Below, piece after piece: positions 34,820 to 43,366 of a DNA stretch of 64,000 nt (its first letter is position 1; each line of letters begins with the position of its first letter). Origin of the DNA: an uncultured Oleiphilaceae bacterium (lineage in GTDB: Bacteria; Pseudomonadota; Gammaproteobacteria; Pseudomonadales; Oleiphilaceae); assembly GCA_913060665.1 (NCBI GenBank), contig CAJXUY010000012.1:1-64000 (forward strand). The letters run 5' to 3'. A model generated the notes under the pieces. That model was given only the letters and a program-made list of their open reading frames with translations. It did not search any database and had not been told where the DNA came from. A program made the translations under genes and the position numbers.

Positions 34820-35650
34820 CTATAAGGCGACTTGAAGTAACATTCGCAAACCAGTGATAAGCAGCACAACCGCAAAGATTTTCTTCAACTTAGTCGCATC
34901 CAACTTTGCTGCTAACGATGCCCCCACAGGTGCGAACAATACAGTGAGAGGCACAATACAAACAAAGCCAATAAAATTAACTAACCCAAACGTGCCCACT
35001 GGGGCGTCGCTTGGTGTACTACCAAGAACCAGCATGGTCACCGCACCGGGTAAGGAAATAATTAACCCGATTGCGGCTGCGGTACCAACGGCTTTATGAG
35101 CTGGATAGTTATATAAGGTAAGCAGTGGAACGGAGATAGTTCCACCACCAATACCAACCATTGAACTGAAAAAGCCAATGGATGAACCCATAATAGTTTG
35201 CCCCCCTTTGCCGGGTAGCTCTTGAAGCAATGCTGATTTTCCTGCTCTGAAGAGCATATTCAAAGCGGATAAAGTCGCAATCACACCAAACAACACCGTA
35301 AGCCAAGTACCATCAACGCGGGTCACTAACCAGCTCCCCACCAACACACCAACCAAAATGAACACAGCCCAACGTTTGAGCAGGTCAAAATCCACATTCC
35401 CCTTCTGGTTATGAGAGCGTATTGAGCTAATCGATGTGGGTACGATCGTGGCCAATGAGGTGGCGGTCGCAACCGCCATGGCAGACTCAGGCGAAACACC
35501 AAAGCTTTGAAATAGAAAAAATAGCACAGGCACAATAACGATACCCCCGCCAACACCGAGCATCCCAGCTAGAATACCCGCAAAAACACCTGTCACAAGC
35601 AATGCTGAAAAGGTCGTAAGGTTATGTATTACAAACTCTATGATACTCAT
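34820..35650 (-). CDS. TauE/SafE-family sulfite or sulfonate exporter
   Basis: A 276-residue membrane protein with about eight hydrophobic segments and the two family-typical glycine-rich repeats (GMLGVGGGIVIVPVLFF near 30 and MVGIGGGTISVPLLTLY near 160). The family moves sulfur-containing or organic anions. Its start overlaps the mesD stop (TAATG), so it belongs to the methionine-synthase operon, which fits a sulfur-related role. Confidence 0.85.
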   Translation of the reverse strand: MSIIEFVIHNLTTFSALLVTGVFAGILAGMLGVGGGIVIVPVLFFLFQSFGVSPESAMAVATATSLATIVPTSISSIRSHNQKGNVDFDLLKRWAVFILVGVLVGSWLVTRVDGTWLTVLFGVIATLSALNMLFRAGKSALLQELPGKGGQTIMGSSIGFFSSMVGIGGGTISVPLLTLYNYPAHKAVGTAAAIGLIISLPGAVTMLVLGSTPSDAPVGTFGLVNFIGFVCIVPLTVLFAPVGASLAAKLDATKLKKIFAVVLLITGLRMLLQVAL

Positions 35651-36729
35651 TATTGATTACTTCTATTGTTAAAAAGATTCTTATAAAACTCGTTAGGCTT
35701 TTTAGGCCGCAGCTCTCTTCTAACGATCTCCGCACCGGCGCGCAAGGCGTTGAGTTTGTCTCGTGCGATTTGACGAGATAACGGCGCCATACCACAGTTA
35801 GTACATGGGTATAGCTTGTCGGCATCAATATATTTCAACGCACCTCTAAGTGTTTCAGCTACTTCTTCAGGTGTTTCTATATTATCAGTGGCGACATCAA
35901 CCGCCCCTACCATCACTTTTTTACCTCGAATAAGTTCAAGTACTTCAAGGGGTACGCGGCCGTTATGACATTCCAATGAAATAATATCGATGTTTGACTT
36001 TTGTATAGCAGGGAACGTCTCTTCGTACTGACGCCACTCTGAACCCAAGGTCTTTTTCCAATCCGTATTAGCTTTGATGCCATAGCCATAACAAATATGT
36101 ACTGCGGTTTCGCATTTAAGCCCTTCTATGGCTCTTTCTAAGCAGGCAATACCCCAATCATTGACCTCATCTATAAAAACGTTAAATGCAGGCTCATCAA
36201 ATTGGACAATATCTACACCTGCTGCTTCTAGCTCTCTTGCCTCTTCGTTTAAAGCCTTGGCAAATTCCCAAGCTAGTTTTTCACGACTTTTATAGTGGTC
36301 ATCATAGAGAGTGTCCACCATCGTCATCGGCCCCGGTAGCGCCCATTTAATCGGTTGTTTAGTTTGCTGACGCAAGAACTTAGCGTCTTCGACAAATATC
36401 GGCTTTTGGCGGCTCACGGCCCCCACAACGGTCGGCACACTGGCATCATAACGATTGCGGACCCTCACGGTTCTGCGGTTTTCAAAATCAACCCCACTTA
36501 GATTCTCGATAAATGTCGTCACGAAATGTTGTCGAGTTTGTTCGCCATCACTGACAATATCGATGCCGGCGAGTTCCTGCTCTTGCAACGTCACTCGCAG
36601 AGCATCTTGCTTTCCCACGACTAATTCATCACCTTCTAATTTCCAGGGCGACCAAAGCTTTTCGGGCTCAGCTAACCAAGAAGGCTTGGGTAAACTACCT
36701 GCCGTTGAGGTGGGTAATAATATATTCAT
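35650..36729 (-). CDS. mesD: MesD-type folate-independent methionine synthase (MetE-like core)
   Basis: A 359-residue protein corresponding to the catalytic C-terminal half of MetE only. Zinc ligands of the family are visible in VHICYG (near 214) and in CTNCGM (near 323), and an Asp-Glu-Pro substrate motif appears in FDEPAF. The N-terminal half of MetE, needed for folate handling, is missing. Next to a DUF1852 gene this matches MesD, described in aerobic bacteria such as Acinetobacter as needing MesX and oxygen. The ATG at 36729 follows AAGGCGA; an upstream TTG is rejected. Confidence 0.82.
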   Translation of the reverse strand: MNILLPTSTAGSLPKPSWLAEPEKLWSPWKLEGDELVVGKQDALRVTLQEQELAGIDIVSDGEQTRQHFVTTFIENLSGVDFENRRTVRVRNRYDASVPTVVGAVSRQKPIFVEDAKFLRQQTKQPIKWALPGPMTMVDTLYDDHYKSREKLAWEFAKALNEEARELEAAGVDIVQFDEPAFNVFIDEVNDWGIACLERAIEGLKCETAVHICYGYGIKANTDWKKTLGSEWRQYEETFPAIQKSNIDIISLECHNGRVPLEVLELIRGKKVMVGAVDVATDNIETPEEVAETLRGALKYIDADKLYPCTNCGMAPLSRQIARDKLNALRAGAEIVRRELRPKKPNEFYKNLFNNRSNQ

Positions 36730-36754
36730 AATCAAGTTCGCCTTATTTGATTAA

Positions 36755-37747
36755 CTAAGCTGCAAAATTTGATGAAGGACTGTTTTCAGACCACTGTTTT
36801 AGGACAGTTTGATAGGGTTTAATAAAGTTTTCCTCAGCAAATTTCCCTTGTTTAATCGCTAGCTGATTGCGCTCTTCTCGATCATAAACAATTTGAGTCA
36901 AAGAGTGATTAGAGTCTTTTAAGTTTGGTTGATAGCGATTTCCTGCCACTGCATTAGCATTATAAATCTCAGGTCTATAGATCTTTTGGAATGTCTCCAT
37001 CGTGCTGATAGTACTAATCAGTTCAAGATTGGTGTAGTCACTCAATAAGTCCCCAACAAAATAAAACGCCAATGGAGCAACACTATTTGGCGGCATGAAA
37101 TAACGCACTTCAAAGCCCATTTTCTTGAAATATTGCTCCGTCAAAGACGACTCATTTGGCAGGTATTCGATACCTAGTACGGGGTGGTGATTATCGGTAC
37201 GATGATAAATTTTGTTATCTGACACGCTCAGACATATCACTGGAGGTTTATTGAAATTCTCTTTGTAAGTATCTGAATAGATGAAATCCTTGAACAATTT
37301 CCCATGTAAGTCACCAAAGTCGTCAGGAATGCTGAATTGAGTTTGATCTCTATTATGGTCAAGCAAGAGCACGCTGAAGTCATAATCTCGTACGTAAGAG
37401 GAAAAATTATTCCCTGCAATCCCTTCAATGCGTTTGTTTGTTAAGTGGTCAACAATATAGGTCTTTAGAATTTCAATGGATGGGAAGTGTTGGCCATTAC
37501 CTTCAATATCCAAATCAACAGAAATGATTTCAAGATCAATAGAGTAACGATCCCCTTTTGGATTATCCCAATTAACCAATGCATTGAAACGACTATCAAC
37601 CATTCTCAAAGCATTACGTAAGTTCTCTTGACGACGCTCCCCTCTCGCCAAGTTAGCGAAGTTGGTCGTCATCCGCGAACTATCAGAAGGCTGATAATTT
37701 TCGTCGAAACGAACGTTCTTAATCCTGTATGTAAAGCCTTTATTCAT
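36755..37747 (-). CDS. mesX: MesX (DUF1852), partner of MesD
   Basis: A 330-residue DUF1852 protein (opening with KGFTYRIKNVRFDENY, then TTNFANLARGERRQENLRNAL). DUF1852 occurs almost always beside a MetE-core protein and was shown genetically to be needed for MesD function. The reaction it carries out is not known to me. It is first in the operon mesX-mesD-tauE, and the upstream region carries an inverted repeat and a divergent MetR-like gene. Confidence 0.85.
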   Translation of the reverse strand: MNKGFTYRIKNVRFDENYQPSDSSRMTTNFANLARGERRQENLRNALRMVDSRFNALVNWDNPKGDRYSIDLEIISVDLDIEGNGQHFPSIEILKTYIVDHLTNKRIEGIAGNNFSSYVRDYDFSVLLLDHNRDQTQFSIPDDFGDLHGKLFKDFIYSDTYKENFNKPPVICLSVSDNKIYHRTDNHHPVLGIEYLPNESSLTEQYFKKMGFEVRYFMPPNSVAPLAFYFVGDLLSDYTNLELISTISTMETFQKIYRPEIYNANAVAGNRYQPNLKDSNHSLTQIVYDREERNQLAIKQGKFAEENFIKPYQTVLKQWSENSPSSNFAA

Positions 37748-37814
37748 GATGACCTAGTCTCCTGTGTAAATGCAGTTCCGTTTAGAGCTGCATATATTTA
37801 TACCGAGATCACCA

Positions 37815-37862
37815 CATGAATAAAATTGATTTTATTTAATTGATCCATGAGATTTATTCATG
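37815..37862. promoter_or_regulatory. Inverted repeat in the mesX promoter region
   Basis: Arms CATGAATAAA (37815-37824) and TTTATTCATG (37853-37862) are exact complements with 28 bases between them. TGAA/TTCA half-sites are the elements MetR uses. A related segment (TGAATATAATTAATTGATAC) occurs at about 38879-38898 upstream of the flavin reductase gene. Confidence 0.55.
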
Positions 37863-37911
37863 AAACAAATAAAATAGGGGGTTGAAGGTATTTAAGGCGT
37901 TATATATAAAC

Positions 37912-38817
37912 TCAAATATGCACCTCTTCTGACGCTTCATAACTACTAGCCAAATCGATAAACGCATTGAGATACTCAATATCATCATCACCTTCGCGTG
38001 TACCCAAATAGATCTGTTTTGAGATACCTTCTTTACCTAAACGCACCACAGCTAAAGGTAGTTTTGTACAATATTCTTCTGCCAACCAACGAGGCAAGGC
38101 AGCAATACCACGACCACACGCGACCATTTGCAACAATATTTCGGTGGTTTCGCTAGTCTTATGATACTTGGGCACAACCCCTTCTGGAGTAAGAAACTGG
38201 GTAAATATATCAAGCCTGTCGGTGGCAACAGGGTAAGTTAGTAAGACTTGGTCGCGTAAATCTTCAGGTTCTACATACGAACGGCCAACTAAGCGGTGAC
38301 TCAGAGGAACAACCAAAACCTGCTCGTAATCAAATACAGGCGTAAAACTGAGACCGCTCTTATAGAATGGATCCGGAGTCACCAGAAGGTCTATTTCATA
38401 GTCCAGTAAAGCCCCAACACCGCCAAATTGGAATTTCTGCTTTACGTCCACATCAACATCAGGCCATGCACCCAAAAATGGAGAAACCACCTTCAATAAC
38501 CACTGATAACAAGGACTACACTCCATACCAATTCGCAAAGTACCACGTTCTCCTTGAGCAATCTGCTTCAGCTTCTCTTCGGCATGATCGAACAAGGGAA
38601 GTACACGTTTGGCGATATTGAGAAGATAGCGACCGGATTGGGTAAGCCGCAAACTGCGCCCTTCACGTAGCCAGACGGTAGTCCCTAAATTATCTTCCAA
38701 TTTTCGAATCGTATGACTTAGAGCAGATTGCGTAACACACAACTCCTTAGCAGCTGCGGTCAATGAGCCGTACTCTTCAACTGCGTGAACAACTCTAAGG
38801 TGGATACGTTCAATCAT
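37912..38817 (-). CDS. MetR-like LysR-family regulator
   Basis: A 301-residue LysR protein with the N-terminal helix-turn-helix (LTAAAKELCVTQSALSHTIRKLEDNLG) and a co-inducer domain that follows MetR closely (RIGMECSPCYQWLLKVV, TYPVATDRLDIF). MetR senses homocysteine and activates methionine synthase genes. It lies between mesX and the flavin reductase, so it probably controls mesX-mesD-tauE and perhaps the reductase. Confidence 0.82.
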   Translation of the reverse strand: MIERIHLRVVHAVEEYGSLTAAAKELCVTQSALSHTIRKLEDNLGTTVWLREGRSLRLTQSGRYLLNIAKRVLPLFDHAEEKLKQIAQGERGTLRIGMECSPCYQWLLKVVSPFLGAWPDVDVDVKQKFQFGGVGALLDYEIDLLVTPDPFYKSGLSFTPVFDYEQVLVVPLSHRLVGRSYVEPEDLRDQVLLTYPVATDRLDIFTQFLTPEGVVPKYHKTSETTEILLQMVACGRGIAALPRWLAEEYCTKLPLAVVRLGKEGISKQIYLGTREGDDDIEYLNAFIDLASSYEASEEVHI

Positions 38818-38898
38818 ACTAGTGTTCTCTATACATAGTTAGGATCTCTGAAAATGGGTGTTCAACGCGAACAACACATGAATATAATTAATTGATAC

Positions 38899-38919
38899 GT
38901 GAAAATATACCATTTTCAC
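38899..38919. promoter_or_regulatory. 8-bp inverted repeat upstream of the flavin reductase
   Basis: GTGAAAAT-N5-ATTTTCAC lies in the region divergent from the metR-like gene and carries TGAA/TTCA half-sites, so it is a candidate MetR-like site. Confidence 0.45.
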
Positions 38920-38970
38920 TCATCATTAAAGTGCATTACGCTTTCTAGGCTGTTTACCACTACCTCAATT

Positions 38971-39771
38971 ATGGCTTTGTATATGAATAGAGTTAAAACG
39001 CCCCCCACTCCATCAATCGTCTCCCATTACTGCAACGTAATAAGTTCAACTCGCTTAAGTATTAATACATTTGAGATTGAACTACATGCACCTAGGGGAA
39101 CAGTTCTACATTACCAAGCAGGTCAATACTTACAGCTCGCTTTAAATTTAAAGGGAGATGGGCAACTCCAATCACTATCTTACTCCATTGCTAATAGCTT
39201 CAACCCTGAAAAACCAGAGCGCCTACAACTTTTCATTCAGACTGGGGGTGAAACAGCGGATAAGGTTTTGAAACACCTTTTGGAACAAAGGGAACGCAGC
39301 CGACCTATTAAAGTGGTAATGGCAAAGGGACTTGCATTTTTACAAACAAACCTTAACGTTCCCCATTTATTGATTGCGGCTGGCTCGGGTATTTCCAAGA
39401 TTAAATGCCTAACTGAAGAAATTCTAAAACAGAGACCCGATGCAAATGTTGATATTTACTGGTCGAATAAAAATATCGATGACTTCTATCTCCTCGACGA
39501 ATTCCAAAGCTGGGTTGATAAAAACGAGAACCTTGGGTTTATACCAGTCTTAGAGGCTTCAAACACAGAGTGGTCAGGTCGTTCAGGTTACCTCTATGAA
39601 GTGATCGAAGAGGATTTTGACGATCTAGATGGCACTCAAGCTTATCTATGCGGTTCACCACAAATGGTATACGGAACAATAGATAAGCTCAAAGCGAGCA
39701 GACTCAAAGAGCACAACTGCTACTCAGATGTTTTTGAATATGCGCCACGAGATCAAAAGGAAGCGATTTAA
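38971..39771 (+). CDS. NAD(P)H-flavin reductase (Fre/LuxG type)
   Basis: A 266-residue ferredoxin-reductase-fold protein. An FAD/flavin-binding region contains QSLSYSIANS (R-x-Y-S-like) near residue 75, and an NAD-binding region begins at LLIAAGSGISKIKCL near 130 and ends with YLCGSPQMV near 228. These enzymes supply reduced flavin. The position next to the oxygen-dependent MesD system suggests that it feeds reduced flavin to it; this is inference. A GTG start at 38899 would add an unlikely 24-residue leader inside the inverted repeat. The choice between 38971 and 38983 is uncertain. Confidence 0.75.
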   Translation: MALYMNRVKTPPTPSIVSHYCNVISSTRLSINTFEIELHAPRGTVLHYQAGQYLQLALNLKGDGQLQSLSYSIANSFNPEKPERLQLFIQTGGETADKVLKHLLEQRERSRPIKVVMAKGLAFLQTNLNVPHLLIAAGSGISKIKCLTEEILKQRPDANVDIYWSNKNIDDFYLLDEFQSWVDKNENLGFIPVLEASNTEWSGRSGYLYEVIEEDFDDLDGTQAYLCGSPQMVYGTIDKLKASRLKEHNCYSDVFEYAPRDQKEAI

Positions 39772-39787
39772 ATAATTGCTTAGCGAA

Positions 39788-40021
39788 TCAGCTTTGAGCC
39801 ACCGTATCTTTCGGAAAGTGAGGTTCGGTGGGCTCGGCTAAACCTGACTTAAGCTCAAGCAAACAATGATGACATAAACAGCCTTGCCAATGTTCTGAGA
39901 TAAAAGCTATTTGTTCCCTCGATAGGTGGACCTTACTGCAATGACAGATAGTGATCGACCCCATTTTGCATTCAAACGGTGATCCGCAACGAGGGCACTT
40001 TATTTCTTCATGATTGGGCAT
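39788..40021 (-). CDS. Cysteine-rich CWC-family protein
   Basis: A 77-residue protein with CPRCGSPFECK near the start, CHCSKVHLS in the middle and CLCHHCL near residue 48, plus W at position 45, which is the cysteine-rich CWC pattern. It probably binds zinc. It is the only gene directly downstream of the cobalamin riboswitch on this strand, so its expression may be B12-dependent, or it may have replaced the original target. Confidence 0.75.
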   Translation of the reverse strand: MPNHEEIKCPRCGSPFECKMGSITICHCSKVHLSREQIAFISEHWQGCLCHHCLLELKSGLAEPTEPHFPKDTVAQS

Positions 40022-40174
40022 AGTTCTTTTTCAACGCGTTTAGACTACGATTAAAGAGTCCTTCGCTAGAAAATATCACCAAAAACAGCGCAAGAAGAGG
40101 CAAACAGCAGACACCTGCTTAAAAAGCTCAACTAAGAACTGCCTTTTGATACCTTATGTTCGCGAAGGCATGAA

Positions 40175-40202
40175 AATTTATCTGTCAGGCGACAGATAAA
40201 TT
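40175..40202 (-). terminator. Hairpin directly after the cobalamin riboswitch
   Basis: A perfect 12-bp stem (AATTTATCTGTC with its complement, 4-base loop) begins 6 bases after the B12 box on the minus strand and is followed by TTTTC. It is a likely terminator or anti-terminator partner of the riboswitch. Confidence 0.6.
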
Positions 40203-40207
40203 GCTTT

Positions 40208-40375
40208 GGCAGGTCTTCGGACTCAGGGGCGATTTTAATTTCCTACGGCGACGGCTTCCCGAAATTCACTTCAGTGCCTCGTCTTGATGTGACATCACAC
40301 ATCAAGCATGTCGCTTTCGTTCCCCATTACCGCTGCGCGTCAGTTCTGGATTTTCACCAGATTCCCTCTTAGCAC
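40208..40375 (-). ncRNA. Cobalamin riboswitch
   Basis: On the minus strand the sequence carries the pieces of the cobalamin aptamer in order: GAGGGAATCTGGTGAAAATC, a CCAGAACTGACGCGCAGCGG core, a middle with CACTGAAGTG and GGGAAGCCG, and finally the B12 box AGTCCGAAGACCTGCC (40208-40223). A strong hairpin follows. The only gene downstream on the strand is the CWC protein 190 bases away; no cobalamin transport, biosynthesis or metE-like gene is in the operon. Confidence 0.88.
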
Positions 40376-40420
40376 AACCCGATCGAATACTTTGAAGTAT
40401 TAACTTAGTAGGCGTGAACC

Positions 40421-40456
40421 AATGCCAAATCAGAATATATATTCTGATTTGGCATT
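40421..40456. repeat. 36-bp perfect palindrome
   Basis: The stretch is identical to its own reverse complement over all 36 bases, beginning AATGCCAAATCAGAAT. It lies upstream of the riboswitch, in a gap between that transcript and the divergent secreted-protein gene. It could be an operator, a cruciform site or a bidirectional terminator. Confidence 0.8.
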
Positions 40457-40664
40457 GCAACCATAGAGCTAGAATCAAGCCCTTTCAAAACCCAACAAAT
40501 TCATCATAATGATCTAGAGAGGCACAGGGCTTCCCCTTTTTGATTGTAGCTCCATAAGGTGCCTACAAATCCAAGGGCGAATCAGTGTAAAATTAAATAT
40601 CACCTGCCCATGATGTAGCCAGAGGCCCATTTTAAATTAAAGGAATTTACCTAAAGGATTAAAC
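40457..40664. other. Intergenic sequence before the secreted repeat protein
   Basis: The remaining 208 bases hold no gene and no clear structure. They must contain the promoter of the secreted-protein gene and the start of the riboswitch transcript. Confidence 0.4.
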
Positions 40665-42554
40665 ATGGCCGCAGCCTATTTATTTCGCTTTTTATGTCGT
40701 ATTCGTTTGCCGTTAACAACGTATGTTGGGGTATTGGTATTTTTTTCTGCTCACCTAATGGCTCAAGGGGGTAAAGAAACGCCCCCCCAAACCTCTGCAC
40801 AAAAACTCCCCTTTGGCACAACACTCTGTGCAAATGAGCGAAAAAACTGCACGTTACCCGGAAAGAACCCGGTATGGGTCTATTACGGCGCTAAAGACAA
40901 GTGGACTGGAAAACTCCTAAAAGGACAGGTGAAATGCAACAATACGACCTTTAGTGACCCAATGCGAGGCGCGAAGAAATCTTGTCGCTACCTACCAGAA
41001 GCAAAAGCAAAACCCGGTAAAGCTAAGATTGGATATGTAGACCTCAATTTCGAATTTACTGATGCGTTTCTACAGCGCTACCTTCCGCTCGTAGAAGAAC
41101 CTTTCTTAAGAACCCCCTCCTCTCCTCAAGGCGTTCTCTGTCAGCCCCAAAAGGGAATGTGCAATGCACTCGAAGGCTCATGGGTGACTGTTGGCCAGCA
41201 AGGCAAATGGGTTACTTTAAAACAAAAGGGGCTATTTCAATGTAGCTCATTACTAGGAGGTACCCGTCTTGGGCCAGGGCAAAATCAATGCTACATCTCC
41301 GGGTTTGAGTCTATTGCCCCTGCTGGTAAGCGATGCGCTAAAGAAAGGGGAACCTGCGGGCCAGCTACAGATTTTAACAGCAATAATATCGCATCGATTG
41401 GGCAGTTAGCGACAGGCTATACCATTTATTACGGCGCTGAAGATCGCTGGGTTCGAAGAGTTCGCCCTCCAGGCAGCTCAACCCCCTGCACAAACGCCTT
41501 TTTTGGCGACCCAGCTCCGGGGAAACAGAAGTCATGCCATCATACTATTTGGAAAACAACAGAACCGACTTGGACTCGTGCTCAATTTGACTTTCATCGC
41601 AAGCGCTCTAAAAGCGGTGTCCCCTGTCATCGAAAAAAGAATGGTGACACGGACTGTAATATCCTTGGACCCGCAACGGTTTATTATGGAGAGGGAAACA
41701 GCTGGATTTCGAGTGATTTAAACTTTAACGGGAAGTTTGCATGCATAGGTACTAACTTTCCTTTTGACCCTGCATTTGGCAAAGCTAAAACCTGCTATGT
41801 CGACCAACCCGATATTCTCAGCTTAAAAAAACCTGAAGGCTTTGCGATTCCAGAAAAAGAACTGCAAATGTTTATCACGTGGTCTGTAGGAGAAATGGCC
41901 CGACAAGATTCACCTGCATGCTGGAAAATAGCACGCCCTCCAAAAAACAATCAATGCTCTCGCGGGTCTTATTTTGACGGAGCCAGCACCTGCTGGACTG
42001 ACTGTGACTATGCAGGGGTTCATGACACCGACTGCGCGGCTATGTGTACAAAGTCCACCAGCAGCTGCGTTGCTGAAACAGCTAATATGGTGGTTTCTTC
42101 AGTTTCCCTGCTAGGTAACATCGTAGGTGCAGGCGCTGCGGTAAAAGGCATTAAAACTAGCGCAAAAGCAGCCAATAAAGCCAATGACATGGGTAAGAGA
42201 GCACAGGTTATTCAGGACATTGCCAGAGTTGGAAACAAGGTCGCCGCAAAAACCCAGTCACGTTTGCGCAAACAACTGTCTAGCTGGGTTTCAAAAACAC
42301 AGAACCGATATAAAAACGTTAAAAAAACCTATGACAGAGCAGATGACTATCGCAAGAAGGTAGAATTTGAAGCTTATGTATCACGCCGCATTGCAAAAGA
42401 GCTAGTGTATGGCGAATTGAATCAAGACCCCAACGCACGAGAAGTTTTAAAAGACATCACATCTGGATTATCGATTGTAGACCCCACCGGCATTACGGAT
42501 GTGATGGATGCATTCAACAAGCCACTATGTGAGGCTGCGCCACTGAACTTTTGA
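40665..42554 (+). CDS. Large secreted protein with four Cys-rich repeats
   Basis: A 629-residue protein with a signal peptide (hydrophobic core about residues 17-31, cleavage after HLMAQ or nearby). Four related Cys-containing repeats lie at about 51-112, 157-214, 222-294 and 319-381. Each follows the scheme G-x-x-C ... C ... (W/I)-x-Y-Y-G-A/E ... C-x-N-x-x-F ... D-P-x-x-G-x-x-K-x-C, like extracellular carbohydrate- or surface-binding modules. The C-terminal 240 residues begin with a Cys-rich segment (SPACWKIARPPKNNQC...CAAMC) and end in a helical, basic domain with DPTGITDVMDAFNKPLC. I recognise no catalytic site. It stands alone; a toxin, lectin or matrix protein is possible. Confidence 0.7.
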   Translation: MAAAYLFRFLCRIRLPLTTYVGVLVFFSAHLMAQGGKETPPQTSAQKLPFGTTLCANERKNCTLPGKNPVWVYYGAKDKWTGKLLKGQVKCNNTTFSDPMRGAKKSCRYLPEAKAKPGKAKIGYVDLNFEFTDAFLQRYLPLVEEPFLRTPSSPQGVLCQPQKGMCNALEGSWVTVGQQGKWVTLKQKGLFQCSSLLGGTRLGPGQNQCYISGFESIAPAGKRCAKERGTCGPATDFNSNNIASIGQLATGYTIYYGAEDRWVRRVRPPGSSTPCTNAFFGDPAPGKQKSCHHTIWKTTEPTWTRAQFDFHRKRSKSGVPCHRKKNGDTDCNILGPATVYYGEGNSWISSDLNFNGKFACIGTNFPFDPAFGKAKTCYVDQPDILSLKKPEGFAIPEKELQMFITWSVGEMARQDSPACWKIARPPKNNQCSRGSYFDGASTCWTDCDYAGVHDTDCAAMCTKSTSSCVAETANMVVSSVSLLGNIVGAGAAVKGIKTSAKAANKANDMGKRAQVIQDIARVGNKVAAKTQSRLRKQLSSWVSKTQNRYKNVKKTYDRADDYRKKVEFEAYVSRRIAKELVYGELNQDPNAREVLKDITSGLSIVDPTGITDVMDAFNKPLCEAAPLNF

Positions 42555-42577
42555 TAGAGGTCTTGCAAACCTCCACT

Positions 42578-42628
42578 CTACGCTTCGACTCTCTCGAAAT
42601 AGGATGTTGAAAGGCTTCAGCCAAAAGT
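42578..42628. repeat. Short dispersed repeat, copy B
   Basis: About 51 bases, starting CTACGCTTCGACTCTCTCGAA and ending CAGCCAAAAGT, match copy A at 27784-27833. It follows the stop codon of the secreted-protein gene. Confidence 0.6.
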
Positions 42629-42745
42629 GATCATGGCTGACCCTTTTGATTCCGCCTAAGGCTTACCTCAATCAAATGGTATAATGACAGATAGCATAGA
42701 ATAACAGCCCGCCCTTTTCTAACCACCAAAGACTATCTAATATTA

Positions 42746-42762
42746 ATGATATATTGTAACAT
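42746..42762. promoter_or_regulatory. Candidate Zur box upstream of zur
   Basis: ATGATATATTGTAACAT agrees with the enterobacterial Zur consensus core (ATGTTATAATATAACAT) at 14 of 17 positions. It lies 56 bases before the zur start, suggesting that the zur-hisI-cobW cluster is regulated by zinc. Confidence 0.65.
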
Positions 42763-42817
42763 AAATAACTTAACAACGGACCCATCGTTAATCAAATACT
42801 AGCTTGAGATAAGAAAA

Positions 42818-43279
42818 ATGGACAACGTAGAAACCATTATCAGCCATGCCGAACGATACTGTACCAATCACGGTTCTCGATTAACAACTAAACGAAAGCG
42901 AGTACTGGCATCACTAGTGAAATCAGAGAAAGCGCTTTCTGCTTACGATTTAATAGCGCTATGTGAGCAGTCGTTTGGGGAGAAAATTCCCGCCATGTCG
43001 GTGTATCGAATTTTGGAGTTTCTTGAAGCAGAGAACCTTGTACACAAGTTAAATTTGGCGAAAAAGTATGTCGCTTGCTCTCATATCACGTGTGACCACG
43101 ACCATGGTGTTCCGCAATTTTTGATTTGCGGAGAGTGTAACCACGTTAAAGAGATCAGCATTAATAAACAGACGATAACAGAGCTACAAAAAAATGTAGC
43201 TCACGCAGGCTTTCAACTGGTTAGCCCTCAGTTAGAAATGAACTGCATTTGTAATAGCTGCGCAGCGAAAGCCGCTTAA
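42818..43279 (+). CDS. zur: Zur-type Fur-family regulator
   Basis: A 153-residue Fur-family protein. The N-terminal winged helix (LTTKRKRVLASLVKSEKALSAYDLIALC) is followed by a dimerisation/metal domain with HITCDHDHG (near 91), CGEC (near 105) and CICNSC (near 144). The two C-x-x-C pairs and linkage to hisI and a COG0523 GTPase fit a zinc-sensing Zur. It is first in a zinc-homeostasis cluster. Confidence 0.85.
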   Translation: MDNVETIISHAERYCTNHGSRLTTKRKRVLASLVKSEKALSAYDLIALCEQSFGEKIPAMSVYRILEFLEAENLVHKLNLAKKYVACSHITCDHDHGVPQFLICGECNHVKEISINKQTITELQKNVAHAGFQLVSPQLEMNCICNSCAAKAA

Positions 43280-43366
43280 TAGATAAGAGGAAGTTGTAGT
43301 GAGAACGGCTCGAGGCATAACCGGCTAAATTTCAATCGGTTTATCACTGCTAAACACAACATTATT

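Noticed and set aside
40208-40375. RNase P RNA (the GAGGGAA-type start looked similar)
   Set aside because: The B12 box AGTCCGAAGACCTGCC and the rest of the aptamer order identify a cobalamin riboswitch, and the size is too small for RNase P RNA.
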